A stretch of DNA of 64,000 bases from Haematococcus lacustris (taxonomy: Eukaryota; Chlorophyta; Chlorophyceae; Chlamydomonadales; Haematococcaceae): the NCBI GenBank assembly GCA_030144725.1, contig JASKMD010000001.1, forward strand, positions 1,403,923 through 1,467,922. The letters run 5' to 3'. The notes beneath the pieces are model-generated. The model was not told the DNA's origin. It searched no databases and saw nothing but the letters and a program-made list of their open reading frames with translations. The position numbers and the translations under genes were made by a program. Positions 53,301 to 63,672 of this stretch are shown piece by piece (positions within the stretch are counted from its first letter, which is position 1; each line of letters begins with the position of its first letter).

Positions 53301-54045
53301 TAATCGTACCCTGGAGGAAATGCTTCGTCATTACATCTCCCCTGCCCAGTCTGACTGGCCCTTTTTCCTGTCACTGGCTGAGTTCGCTGTGAACAACAGC
53401 TGGCAGGAGTCCATCCAGTCCACGCCTTTCCTGGTCAACACTGGCCAGTCACCTCTGACACCGGCTTTGCTGGAACTGCCAGGTGAGGTGTACTGTCCCT
53501 CTGCCAGGAAGCTGTCTGAGTGGTGGCAGAGTAATGTCAAGCAGGCACGCCATTTCATGGAACAAGCTCAGCAGCGCCAGGCCTATCTGGCCAACAAGGG
53601 ACGCAGGGAAGTGGAGTTCAGCCCTGGTCAGCTAGTGCTGCTGAGCACCAAGAACCTCCGGCTGAAGCCAGGTAAGGCTAAGAAGTTGTTGCCCAGGTTC
53701 ATTGGGCCCTTTAAGGTCTTGGAGCACGTAGGCCCTGTTGCTGTGCGCCTGGACCTGCCTCCTGCCATGGCACGCATGCACCCTGTGTTCCATGTCGCCC
53801 TGTTGAGACCCTACACTTCTGAGCATCCTCACTTGCCTCCTCCTGTGGATTGGCTAGATGAGGCGCCTCTGTATGAAGTTGAAAAGTTGCTCGCCCATCG
53901 TGGTGTACGTGCTGGTAGAGCACGAGGCTACTTGGTCAAGTGGCAGGGTTATGATGACTCTTACAACACGTGGGAGCCAAGGAATAACCTTGTGAACTGC
54001 CAAGAAGTGTTGACTGCATATAATGCAGTGCATGGTTTGTCTTAG
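50311..54045 (+). CDS. pol: pol: protease, RT, RNase H, integrase, chromodomain
   Basis: The frame is continuous with gag after one TGA. The first in-frame ATG is 50380. Approximate order: aspartic protease (LLFDSGAAASFIN, 50460-50500; MGSDWL), reverse transcriptase (51240-51800; LDLQAGYHQIRI, YIDDILIMS), RNase H (52090-52440; YCDASLQGVGAVLM, TGEQELLAI, YTDHKPL), integrase HHCC finger (52785-52925), catalytic core with D, D and E (MSMDLITKLP; ISDRGSHF; SDGQTERYNRTLEEM), GPF/Y-like region (PRFIGPFKV), and C-terminal chromodomain (YEVEKLLAHR...YLVKWQGYDDSYNTWEP, 53870-54000). Chromodomains direct chromovirus integration to methylated-histone heterochromatin. All catalytic residues appear intact. 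Confidence 0.95.
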   Translation, partial: CVAQPAGQNCVGACSTVPAEDACMPKGPAADDCVLHFSFSGKVNGYDCTLLFDSGAAASFINCAAVEQYQLSSYKLKQPKEFLVANGQPVVCTHACSVQLNVQTLSCRVELLVMPEMFSAFDILMGSDWLQSNGVLLDYLARTITVQMASAKTILKCEPAAPIMAPHCAHILAKHKQATVSAKVAYRWLRKGGQSLVALISSQPINPTPASVLSVHPTPNPANLLSNHPDPLSQSITSPSNSPINYPTSIPPAVAAQLTALISEYDDVFAPFNTLPPQRPVGHTIPLQPGCKPPALPSYKMSQPELLEMKKQVAAFLEQGIIEPSSSPYAAPVLFVKKKSGELRMCVDYRQLNKITLRDQYPLPRVDDLFDRLAGCTVFSSLDLQAGYHQIRIPDEDVPKTAFRTPSGLYQFKVLCFGLTNAPATFQRVMNNAFADVINDCALVYIDDILIMSKNVPEHFTHLRRVLELLRKHQFKAKLSKCEFLKTALKFLGHIVSDQGIAVDPDKVKSITSWPVPRSLTAMQQFLGAANFVRKFVHNFSAISAPLTDLTGKAGTDFNWHKWPDDKLKAFDALKHAISRVPLLKIPDITKPFQVYCDASLQGVGAVLMQEGYPLAYLSKKLIPAEKNYTTGEQELLAIITACKEWRCYLEGVPFTLYTDHKPLVALKTQKVLSRRQTRWLEFLSRYDFTIEYLPGDTNPADPLSRIPDAPASNPVMVMTRSKKRLLEGEEAGVVQPAQPAFQQPQQEPQPQLVLEQPLPPPPLPVHPLHAVNMTEQLLAAYAADEDFASTVDQYDQDKHGLYRTKGKNQIVVPNCQQLKARILVEMHDAQFAGHVGITKTLERISRIFWWPRMRSEVRHYVSKCDACQRNKSVNTRPGGLLTPLAIPYDRWESMSMDLITKLPPGDHGFDAIAVFVDRLSKMVHFVPCRESMNAEGFARLFIDNVFKHHGVPREIISDRGSHFTNHFWASVMAILGVKECKSSAYHPESDGQTERYNRTLEEMLRHYISPAQSDWPFFLSLAEFAVNNSWQESIQSTPFLVNTGQSPLTPALLELPGEVYCPSARKLSEWWQSNVKQARHFMEQAQQRQAYLANKGRREVEFSPGQLVLLSTKNLRLKPGKAKKLLPRFIGPFKVLEHVGPVAVRLDLPPAMARMHPVFHVALLRPYTSEHPHLPPPVDWLDEAPLYEVEKLLAHRGVRAGRARGYLVKWQGYDDSYNTWEPRNNLVNCQEVLTAYNAVHGLS

Positions 54046-54105
54046 CATCACTGCTATAGTGTTGCGAGTCCTTGTGTTATCACGAGGGCGGAGCGTTTCC
54101 TCTTT

Positions 54106-54118
54106 GGAGGGGGAGGAA
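54106..54118 (+). promoter_or_regulatory. Polypurine tract
   Basis: GGAGGGGGAGGAA directly abuts the 3' LTR, the plus-strand primer position. The TRIM has GGCGGGGAGGAA in the same place. Confidence 0.85.
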
Positions 54119-54326
54119 TGTAGCGAACGGCTTCTCGAAGCCTAGCTCGCCTCACGGTACTTCTGTACTGCAGTGTGACATGGTGGGCGAAAGGGGCAGG
54201 TGGGCCTTCGTGCACACCTGCTTCAGAGGTTCGACTCCTCGGGGGAAACGTTCTAAACCCTGGCCGTGTCATGCTGTGGGAAAGAAGGTAGTTATCGGTT
54301 GTCGGCGCTGCTCTTAGCACGCTACA
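54119..54326 (+). repeat. 3' LTR of gypsy element
   Basis: Identical over all 208 bases to the 5' LTR. Confidence 0.97.
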
Positions 54327-55705
54327 CTACCCTACCCAGCAGCCAAGAGCAAGCCCCCTCTCTCTTCACCAACCTGCTGGTAAGTTACCTAAAAGCAGCA
54401 TCGCTTTGCCCAAACCTGCCATGCACCATGTGCCTACTACCACCCCCTCCTAGTCTCTACACCCATGTTGGCATCCTCAGCCTTTAGTCCCAGCCTTGAA
54501 GTTACAGCCATAGAGTTATCCACCGTATGCATAGCTACACCCCCACACCATTGTTGCCAACTGGTGCAGGAGCCCGCTTACCCAATCTCAGCCGCTACCA
54601 CCACCACCACCACCACCACCACCACTACCGCGATCACCACCACCTCCTAGCCTGCCTCCACCTACCGCCCCAGCTCAGCCAGCCACCCTATGTGCAACAG
54701 TTGTAATGCGTGGGCCCGGAAAAACCGTAAATGCAAGCGCTAATGCGTCTAAGGACTTCTTTCAGCCTAAGATCGGCCTCTAGAAGTCTCGTAGTTTTAA
54801 CTACGGCTAGGTCTCAGCTCGACGCTGGAACTAAGAACCGCTAAGCTGACTTACTAATAGCGCCCGAATTCACTAAGAACCGTGGGAGACCCGTAGGACC
54901 GTAGGTGTTAGAGGCAGACCGACCGTAACCGTTAGGAAGGAGTCTTACAATGTTCCGTGTACAAAGGACTATCGTGGTTCAGTCTCTTCTCTCCCCCCGT
55001 AAACACTACAACAACTCGCTTAAAACCTACCGACATCATTCAGTGAGAAACAACGTCATTAGGCAACGTGGCACTTCATGTAAAAGAAAAACAGCATTTG
55101 TTCATGCATCCTACCGTGCAATCGTGTACTCTTACACTATGGGTGGTCTCAGCAAATGCACCAAGGCCGGTAGGGCCAACCTTGCTCGGGGGCATGCTCT
55201 TGCGGCAGCAGCTCAGCAACAGCAAATCTTTATGTCTTCAGCTGCTGCCACAGAAGCAGAACTTGCAGAGTGCCAGAGTGTCCAAAGGCAAATGTTGCGC
55301 ACGGATGGACAACAGCAGGACCAGGACCGCCACAGGCATGCGGCCATGTTCACTCCAGTCAGCGTAGAAGAGCTTCAAGGCAGCTATTCTGGTCAAAGCT
55401 CATGGCCCAGAGCAGACGCATGGTCCCATGCCCACAGCACAGACCAGGCCCTGCGCAGGTGACAGACTCATTGCAGACTGGCCTTCACTCCAGCACTCAA
55501 GATGTGCAGATGCCAAGACCAGTGTCACCAGCACGCATGCAATCATTGTCACTCGTCAAGGCAGTTGTATCGTCGAGTGGGCAGGGCATTCAAGATGCTC
55601 TTGGGCTGCAAAAGACAAACTCGTGTTAGCCTGCCTTTGGGAGAACCAAGTGCAACAGGAGGCGCGACATGCATGAGCTGAGTTTCTTGACAATTGCCTA
55701 ATGCT
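54327..55705 (+). other. Unassigned segment with a short Gln-rich frame
   Basis: A (CAC)n tract lies at about 54597-54635. The plus-strand frame 55140-55462 encodes a Cys/Gln/Ala-rich peptide starting MGGLSKCTKAGRANLARGH. In layout (short basic start, then a Gln-rich helix) it recalls the coiled-coil ORF at 97. Neither is recognised. Nothing else was supported. Confidence 0.35.
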
Positions 55706-56032
55706 TGTTACGTGGGTATATAATGCACCGGATGTGCACCACTAACATCTCGCGTGCACCTATTCCAACGCAACATTGGTTTCCGACCGATACCCAATGT
55801 GTCGAGAGGACACGGGTTCGATCCTTGGAAAATGCGTGGTGTCTCTCCCACATCCGGTAGAAAGATTACCTGGATGGGGTTCCGCTCACTCGTGTGCACC
55901 CGAAACGCCCAAGGCAAGGCCTTGTAGAGCTAAGGGCCCGAGGACGGACCCCAATAGGCGGGGAGGAATGTTACGTGGGTATATAATGCACCGGATGTGC
56001 ACCACTAACATCTCGCGTGCACCTATTCCAAC
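55706..56032 (+). mobile_element. TRIM (miniature LTR retrotransposon)
   Basis: Terminal direct repeats 55706-55775 (70 bp) and 55969-56032 (the first 64 bp, identical) flank a 193-bp non-coding interior. The first repeat is followed by the primer-binding site TGGTTTCCGACCGA (55777-55790), and the second is preceded by the purine tract GGCGGGGAGGAA (55957-55968). Both signals match the gypsy element. The repeats start TGTTACG and contain TATATAA. The 3' terminus has lost or changed its last six bases and no target duplication is visible, so the copy is slightly damaged. The interior also has a B-box-like GGTTCGATCC. Confidence 0.85.
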
Positions 56033-56369
56033 TGCAGGAGCCACAAGGAGCATATGGAGAGCTTTGTTGTGCTTCAGCTCTGGCGGCGGGAAAGCTCAAA
56101 CATTGTCATGCAGGTATGTGACCACAGCCTCACTTGGGCGTGCCATCATCATGCCTGATGATGACTAGCTACTCCTTGAACATCACACTAGGAGGCCAGC
56201 CATTAGTCTGCTGCTTGTGCACACACATATATGCAGCACTCGTGGAGAATAAGGCCGAGTCGGCGATTTTAGTTTAGGGGGACTGCGGATAGCCCTTTCA
56301 AAGGCCGTTCCATCGCCATATGTTTCATGATTTTAATCGACGTGGTTGGGCTGTAATCGGCCTTTAGCT

Positions 56370-56790
56370 GAAGGTGCAGAACCTTGTGCAGGGTTTCGCC
56401 AAACCGTGCACAGGGTTTCAAATGGCTCAGCCCCTAGGTGGCCGTCAAGCCAGTTCCTGACCCTGTGCAGGGTTTCATAGACCGTGTGCAAGGTTTCATT
56501 GACCGTGTGCAGGGTTTCATAGACCGTGCACAGGGTTTCATAGACCGTGCACAAGGTTTGGTGTGGCTCAGTTCCTAGGCGTTTCTGACCGTGTGCAGGG
56601 TTTCGCTGACCGTGTGCAGGGTTTCATAGACCTAGTACAGGGTTCCAGTGACCTAGTGCAGGGTTTCATAGACCGTGCACAGGGTTTGGTGTGGCTCAGT
56701 TCCTAGGCGTTTCTGACCGTGTGCAGGGTTTCGCTGACCTTGCACAAGGTTTCAAAGACCTAGTGCAGGGTTTCATAGACCGTGCACAGG
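56370..56790 (+). repeat. Direct array of GACCGTGTGCAGGGTTTCAT-like units, left arm
   Basis: About 16 variants of a roughly 20-bp unit (core GTGCAGGGTTTC or GTGCACAGGGTTTC), in one orientation and with irregular spacing. The array ends at a TATAAAA box (56791-56797). Confidence 0.85.
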
Positions 56791-56797
56791 GTATAAA
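56791..56797 (+). promoter_or_regulatory. TATA box next to the left array
   Basis: TATAAAA immediately follows the last repeat unit. A plus-strand transcript would begin about 56820. The following frame (56861-57280) is not recognisable, so promoter function is inferred. Confidence 0.4.
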
Positions 56798-57649
56798 AGC
56801 ATGAGTGTATAGTCAGCATTGGCTTACAACCTACATGCCTGCTGACATCTGCTGCCTCATGTGGCCTCCTACATCAATGTAACATCACACGGCATCACCA
56901 TTAGAGTCATGCCTAGCACACAAACTGACACGTGGCTAACAACTGCTGTTTGCACTCTGAAACTGGTGCTGCCAGGCATGCACCACATGACACAAGCCAC
57001 TAGACTCAGGGCTACACATGCCTCGCTACACCACTACAAACAACATGTCTTGACGCACAAACAACTCGCAAACACCTCGCTACACCACCGCAAACCACAT
57101 GGCACGGCGCTCGACAACCCCGCAAAGACATGTACAAGACACCACTCATGGCATTCGCTTTCCTGGATGCCTCTACACACATGCACTCTCTTAGCTGCCA
57201 CTCCTATTATGTGCACTCCTAGCTGCCACTCATGCCATTGCACTTGGCTGCTGTTGACAGCTAGGAGGTGGTGGTGGTGATGGGGGGAAGGGTGCACCAG
57301 CCGCGCTGCAGCTGCCTCTTGGCTGATCATGCCTTGCACCACCTGCCCCATAGCAGCTGGCTCCTTGTTGCTCTCTTAAGGCTCCTTGTTGCTCATGCCT
57401 TGCCACACCTGCCACATGGCAGCTGGCTCATGGCTACACACGTCATGTATCACCTCATGGCTGCAACTCCTAGCTGCCGCTCCAGGCTGCCGCTCCAGGC
57501 TGCTGCTCCGGGCTGCTATTGATGGCCTGGGAGGTGGTGGTGGAAGTGGGGTGAGGTGAGGGTAAGGTAGGGGAGGGGCTGCAGTGTAGCGCAGGAGGGG
57601 GGAAGCGGAGCGACACGGGTGAGATTGTGGGTAAGGGGAAGGCCAAGGG

Positions 57650-58890
57650 AAGGGTGTGAACATTAGACCTGCAGCAAACAAGGGGCATGCTAGCCATCAG
57701 GCTTGGTACCAAGAGCCACAAATCTGCTTCATGCTGGCCACTCACCGTTTGCTGGGGTGGGGTGGGGTAGGGTGGGGTGGGGTGGGGTGGGGTGGGGTGG
57801 GGTGGGGTGGGGTGGGGTGGGGTGGGGTGGGGTGGGGTGGGGTGGGGTGGGGTGGGGTGGGGTGGGGTGGGGTGGGGTGGGGTGGGGTGGGGTGGGGTGG
57901 GGTGGGGTGGGGTGGGGTGGGGTGGGGTGGGGTGGGGTGGGGTGGGGTGGGGTGGGGTGGGGTGGGGTGGGGTGGGGTGGGGTGGGGTGGGGTGGGGTGG
58001 GATAGGGGAGGGGTGGGGTGGGGTGGGGTGGGGTGGGGTGGGGTGGGGTGGGGTGGGGTGGGGTGGGGTGGGGTGGGATAGGGGAGGGGTGGGGTGGGAA
58101 AGGGGTGGGCGTGTGACCGTCACACCTGCAAGCAACAAGGGGCGTGCTCACGGTAAGGCTGGGCAATGGGGGCCACTGATGTGCAAGGGGCTGGCCACTC
58201 ACTGTTATCTCCATGTGCCATTGCTGACTCCTTGCTGCCTCCTTGTTGGCTGCTGCCCCTCCCTCCTGGCTGTGCCTCCTGGCTGTGGGGGGCATGGGCC
58301 TCTTGGCCTTGGCCAACCACTTGCCTTGCCCATGCCTCCTGGCTGCCACTCCTGGCTGCCGCTCCTAGCTGCTGCTCCTGGCTGCCGCTCCTGGCTGCTC
58401 CTCTTGGCTGCTCCTCTTGGTTGCGCCTCCTGGGGAGTGGTGGGTCTGGCAGGTGGTGCCACCACGGGTGAGGGTTAGGGTGAGGATGACAGTCACCAAG
58501 GGTGAGGGTGAGGGTGAGGATGAGGAGGTGAGGAGGGGGTGGAGCGATGGTCGCACGATGAGCGCACAAGGGGGAGCCAAGGGGTTCAGCATGGCAGTAA
58601 CACAGTCCTTACCTCCATGTTACTCCTGGCCTGGGTAAGGGTGAGGGAGAGGAGGAGGAGGGGGGTGTGAGGGAAGGAGGTGAGGGGGAGGAGGTGAGGG
58701 GGAGGAGGGAGAAGAGGCATGGGAAAGGAGAGTGGAGTGGAGTGGAGGGAGGGGGAGGGGGGCCTGTTGCTCCTTGCTGCCGCTCTGGCTGCTGAGCTGA
58801 CCATCACACCTGCAGCAAACAAGGGGCGTGCTAGCGGTTAGGCTGGATACAAGGGGTCACTTATGTGCGTGGGGCTAGCCACTCACAGCT
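57650..58890 (-). repeat. Reiterated blocks with intron-like segments
   Basis: Three blocks (about 57665-57750, 58120-58205, 58800-58885) each read on the minus strand as a GTGAGTGGC donor-like start, about 70 bp, then TTGTTTGCTGCAG or similar acceptor-like end. Pro/Ser-rich low-complexity frames separate them. A fourth relative lies on the plus strand at 15593-15655. They look like exon-intron units multiplied by tandem duplication. Confidence 0.45.
57743..58096. repeat. (GGGGT)n pentanucleotide array
   Basis: About 68 units, with two GGGATAGGGGA interruptions (57999-58009 and 58075-58086). All frames are open because of the repeat, giving Gly-Val-Gly-Trp or Pro-His-Pro-Thr polypeptides that are not real genes. 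Confidence 0.98.
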
Positions 58891-59607
58891 TGCTCCATGC
58901 GGTCCCTTGATCATTCCTTTGGGGGAGGGAGAGGGGGAGTGGGGGATCTGGCAGGTGGTGGTGGGCAGTGTGGTAGGGAGGAGGGAGGAGGGATGAGGGA
59001 GGAGGGAGGAGGGAGGAGCGAGGAGCGAGGAGGGAGGAGGGAGGAGGGAAGAGCGAGGTTGCCGTTGTGGTTGCTGCTTCTGGCTGATGGAAGGTGCCAC
59101 TGCGCCTTGGCACCGAACCTGCTCAAGCAACACATGGCACATGACACATGCCACGCTCCAACCTCGCGATCGCACCTCAGAGTCGCATCTATGCATCGCA
59201 CCTTTGCAAGCTACCTTTGTGCCGTTCGCCCTCAACTCTGTGCTTGATCACAAATACCCTATTCCTTTCGCTGATCGCTAATGGCTGCGAAACCGAGCTA
59301 CATGCTGGCCTCTTGGCTGATGACTGATGGCTGCGAAGGCTAGCTGGCCCGCATTTCATGGCCGGCTGCGAGGCTGCGCATTTGGGCGCTGTTGATGTCG
59401 CTGCTGCTGAGTTTGGGACATGTTTGGACGTGTCGCGTGTTGCGTGTTGCTGCATTACTGCGGGCTTTGCGAGGTCGACATGGTTTCCTCTCATGGCGCC
59501 TCGCGACCTCATGGCACACCAACGGCATGCTTGGTGGCAGCTAGCGCAGATCCCAATACTAAGCCCGTCAGTTTTCGCGCTCTTGCATGCAAGTCACATG
59601 CAGAAAG

Positions 59608-60150
59608 CGGGGTTGGCGAAACCCTGCACAGCGTCTTTGAATGACTTAGGAGAAATCAACACAAGGAACGAAACCCTGCACGAGGTCGGCGAAACCCTGC
59701 ACAAGGTCTGAGTTGACTTAGGAGAAAACATAGTTGCGAAACCCTGCACAAGGTCAGCAAAACCCTGCACTAGGTTAGCAAAACCCTGCACGAGGTCAGG
59801 GTTGACTTAACAAAAATCAATGCTTTGATCGAAACCCTGCACAAGGTCAGTAAAACCCTGCACTAGGTTAGCGAAACCTTGCACAAGGTCAGGGTTGACT
59901 TAGGTGAAATCGAGGCTTTGAGCGAGACCCTGCACAAGGTCGGCGAAACCTGCACTAGGTTAGCGAAACCTTGCACAAGGTCAGGGTTGACTTAGAAAAA
60001 AGCAATGCTTGGATCGAACCCTGCACAAGGTCGGCAAAACCCTGCACACGGTCTTGAAACCTTGCACAAGGTTTGCGAAACCCTGCACAAGGTCAATTGA
60101 AACCCTGCCAGGTTTCAAGGCTATTTGTGCCTCAAACAGAGAGTAAACCG
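59608..60150 (-). repeat. Inverted counterpart array, right arm
   Basis: About 20 copies of GAAACCCTGCACAAGGTC-like units, the reverse complement of the array at 56370-56790. The pair encloses about 2.8 kb. Confidence 0.85.
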
Positions 60151-60235
60151 TGTGCAGGGTTTCAGTAAACTGGCCCCCATTCCTTACTGGCTTTGACTTT
60201 GCACATGCTACCTACTAGGTTGTGCTTCTATTCTG

Positions 60236-62115
60236 ATGCCTGACAACTCCTCATACTCGGAAATTTTAAAAAGTCACTTCAGTCAGTTGGCGCCATCTCC
60301 CTTAGCCAAATTCGGGGTGAGGGCCCAGCTGATGGTCCAGCAGCACCACAACGATCAAGAATTACACTTTGGCCCAAGGGAGTCTTCTCCTCCACTAGGT
60401 CACAGCAGCCTACATACCAAGTCTCAGACCTCAACTCGCAAGTTTGCCGAGCCAGCCAGCCCTTATTTGCCAGGAGTGAGGTGGTGTTTGAGAAATCATG
60501 CCCCCCCAGGGCAGTGCGTTTCAGCCATGCAGCCTCAACAACAGGCACATTTGTGCAAGTCGGCCCGGACTGCTAAAAGCAAGCTCATCTTCTGCCCGGG
60601 CAAATCAAGTGTGTTGCAACGCTTCTTCCGAGTTTCCTTCCTTGGACATGCGGCTGAGCCTGGCGGTGATGAGAAACATGCATGCATAGCTTCCCATGCA
60701 GTGACATTGCTGTCACTTCTTGGTTGTCATGCGGGCGCTGCTATCCACAGGTGTGCATGCAATGAAACAGTTGGTTGTCATGTGTGAAGATGACGGCCAT
60801 GCAAGCCGCAGCAGCAGCGCATACAGCACACTAGCCAGCTCCTTTCCGCAAGGGGGCAGCAAGGCAGTACCAAGGCGGGGGAGGCTGCCCAGCGGGCAGG
60901 TGACAGCAGGCGCGTCTCAGCCGACGACAGCGGGCTGCCATGCACTGCATCCAACTCCAGGCATGCCTGTGGAGAGGGGTCTGACGGCAGCCAGTGCACC
61001 ACAGCATCAACAGCCCGGCTTTCCCTCGCTCTGAGCCAGCCACCTGGCATGACTGGGCGATCTGCTCAGCCTGATGCACAGCCCAGCACTGCTTCCTTGC
61101 TACCTGGTGATCAAAGCAGTGTTGGCATTGGGCGGTTCAAGTTCAACCGCCGCTCTGATGCCAGCCTGAGGCGTTCACGGCTGGTCATAAAGACACCCAT
61201 CCCAGAGGGCATCGAGCCAGGCATCAGTTCCCCCGAGGACGTCAGCGGCCAGACTTCTGACAGTAGCAGTAACGGTCACCAGGCCAGCCAGCTGTCCCCA
61301 CCATGAGGATGAGGAAGTGGCTCCGACAGCCGCAGTCAGTCTACCCCAGCCCCCGCAACCGCTTCAGCCACAGCAGGAAAGTGCAGGCACCCCAGCCAGC
61401 CAGGCTGTCACCTTGTCAGTGCGCGCTCACAAGCTGGGCAGTGCTGGCACCTGCCTGGCACCCACTGCAGTCACCAAAGCAGTGGCTGACGCAGCCAAAC
61501 CCGCCGTCGAGCAAGAAGGGTTAGTGCTAGGCCGTGGCGTGCAGGAAGCCGACAGCCAGGCTCATGACTTGACCTCCCTGGTCAGGCCAGATGTTGCAGT
61601 CCCCTCCATCGGAGCAGCTGCTTCCCCAAACGCCCCTGAACACACCAGCCTCAGTCAAGCCTCTGCCCTTTGGCCCAGCCCAAGCAGGGGCAGGCTCTTC
61701 ACTCAAATCCATGGCCGCGGCCAAAGCCAGCAGTTCCACCGTGCAGCTCACACCTCAGCTCCCCACGCCACCAACTGCCCGCCTTGCTTTTGAGTCATGG
61801 GCCACCGGGCGTCACAGGCTTTGCCCATGGCCAGCGCCTGTCCCTCACCACACCCACCCCATCCATCAGCCCCCAGATGACCTTCACCACACCCTGCTCA
61901 GGCACGGACTCCTCTCAGTACGCCTCTGCAGCTGACACCACGCCAGAAGTCAGCCTGCAGCTGGCCTCCGTCCCCTGCGTACGCATGGCCTCCAGCACCA
62001 CCACACCCTCCCTGTACACCACCTCTGGCTCTGATGCTGGCACCCTGCCTGCATGGCCAGCCCTGCGCTGGGCACTCCTGACTGTGCCTTGTCCAGTGTG
62101 GTGTCGAGGGTAGGG
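60236..62115 (+). CDS. Candidate multi-exon Ser/Pro/Gln-rich protein, unresolved
   Basis: Successive plus-strand frames look compositionally coding: 61049-61306 (FKFNRRSDASLRRSRLVIKT, then a Ser-rich stretch), 61310-61793 (Pro/Gln/Ala-rich) and 61591-62113 (Ser/Thr/Pro-rich). They overlap in different frames, so either introns or frameshifts separate them. I could not fix splice sites. No domain was recognised. It may be a disordered regulatory protein or a decayed gene. Confidence 0.3.
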
Positions 62116-62290
62116 CAGGGAGCGGGGCAGGGTGACTCAGACACGCCCAATGTAACAGTTGTACGGCGCATGCAAGTGTGATGCTGGCCATGAGGTACTC
62201 TGAATCCTGTAAAGGGAACAGTGGGTTCACAGCCCAACGAGCTACCCCGCTCTAAGCTCGTGGTACTAGGCATTTAGGCTAGATCAACCT

Positions 62291-63300
62291 GTGGGGTGCG
62301 TGGTAGACAATCCCCGCACGTTACACCCAACAACTGTGCCTGACAGTGCCCCTGCTGTGCCCAGCACCACCTCAAGCTCAACCGCAGCTGCCTGCCAGCC
62401 GCCACACAAGCCAGCAGCAGGCGGAGAGGTAGCCAAGTCACAGGAGCCTCTGCACCCCGCAGCAAACGCTCCCTCCACCACCGCTGAACATCTGCGTCCA
62501 CCGCCCCCACCACCTGGGCCCACCCACCACCACCACCAGCCAGCTTCTCACCCCCACCACCACCACCCCTTGGCGGCAAAGCCGGAGCCATGCAGGCAGT
62601 CAAGGCACAAACCACTGGAGCTGACTCGACCCAGTGCCAGCGCCCCCCTCCCCCACCCCCTCCAGGGCCCCCCCCTCCCCCTGTGTTCACCCCTTCACCT
62701 ACCCAGCGGCCCAAGCCCACTCCAACAGCCAGCAGTGTGCCAAGCCGAGTCCCACCAGCACCACAGTCCCTCCCGCACCTCCTCACCCTTGCCCTGCAAG
62801 CCTGGGAGGGCCCCCACCCCCACCCCCATATCGCGCGGCCATGTCCACCACCTCCTCCTGCTAGCAGCCCACGCGGACATATGGCATATCGCGCAGCCAT
62901 GTCCACCACCTCTCCCTGCTCACATCTTCACCTCCATCTTCACCTCCACCTCCTTCACCTCCATCTCCACCTCCATCTTCACCTACACCTCCATGTTCAC
63001 CTCCACCTCCTTCTTCACCTCCATCTCCACTTGCATTTTCACCTCCACCTCCATGTTCACCTCCACCTCCTTCTTCACCTACACCTGCATCTCCATCTCC
63101 ACCCTTACCCTCATCTTCGACCTGGACCCTCGTTGTCACCCTACCTCCTCCAGCCCCTCCTTCAAGCTCAGCCTTGGTCCCTCCCCCTCCTACCTCCCTT
63201 AGCCCCTCCCCCACCTGGACCCCTCGTTGGTCACCCTACCTCCTCCAGCCCCTCCTTCAAGCTCAGCCTTTGACCCTCCTGCCTCCCTTAGCCCGTGTCA
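62291..63300 (+). other. Pro/Ser/His-rich low-complexity ORFs
   Basis: Two overlapping plus-strand frames exceed 220 codons, one Pro-rich (polyproline runs near 62640-62700). The segment 62926-63112 is a CACCTCCAT/CACCTCCTT reiteration. In one frame it reads as SPPPPP-type rod sequence like cell-wall glycoproteins, but composition alone cannot establish a gene. Confidence 0.3.
62926..63112. repeat. CACCTCCA(T/C)-type irregular minisatellite
   Basis: Reiterated 6-9-mers (CACCTC, CATCTT, CACCTA) with a higher-order period near 60 bp (CCATGTTCACCTCCACCTCC recurs at 62990 and 63050). Confidence 0.85.
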
Positions 63301-63672
63301 TAGTATTTACCTCTTCTCGATAAGCTCCTTTTCCTTTGGTTCCCGAGTTCTCTTCTCCTAGTTGGTTCCCTCTTTTGCTTTACGTTCAGTTCAACTCTTC
63401 GGCTTTCTACCTGAAGGTTGGCTTGTATCCATCCAAGCCCTGCCTCCTCAGTGTAACAACTACTACTACCCCCACCAGGGCCACCTCCACCTCCCCTTGC
63501 CCTGGGCCAGGTGGGTGTCACTGGCGCCTCCCTTGCCCACACAGCCAGGGCCTCACCCTCTGAGTCCCTCTACGCCCAGCTGAGTGGGAAAGCCGCTACG
63601 GCGGGGAGGAGCCCACCTCCACCCCCACCGCCTCCTCTCCCGCCAAAGGTGAAGGGAACTCATCTCCCCTCG

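Larger units (their letters stand above)
36442..54326 (+). mobile_element. Ty3/gypsy chromovirus-type LTR retrotransposon, split by a nested LINE
   Basis: Identical 208-bp LTRs (36442-36649 and 54119-54326, TGTAGCG...CGCTACA) are flanked by the 5-bp target duplication CTACC (36437-36441 and 54327-54331). Excluding the 11.7-kb insert, the element is about 6.1 kb. Order: LTR, primer-binding site, gag (interrupted), protease, reverse transcriptase, RNase H, integrase, chromodomain, polypurine tract, LTR. The order RT-RNase H-integrase identifies Ty3/gypsy and the C-terminal chromodomain the chromovirus clade. Identical LTRs and intact frames indicate a recent insertion. Confidence 0.95.

Noticed and set aside
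57656..58478. Gly-Val-Gly-Trp and Pro-His-Pro-Thr ORFs over 200 codons
   Set aside because: All derive from the GGGGT array.
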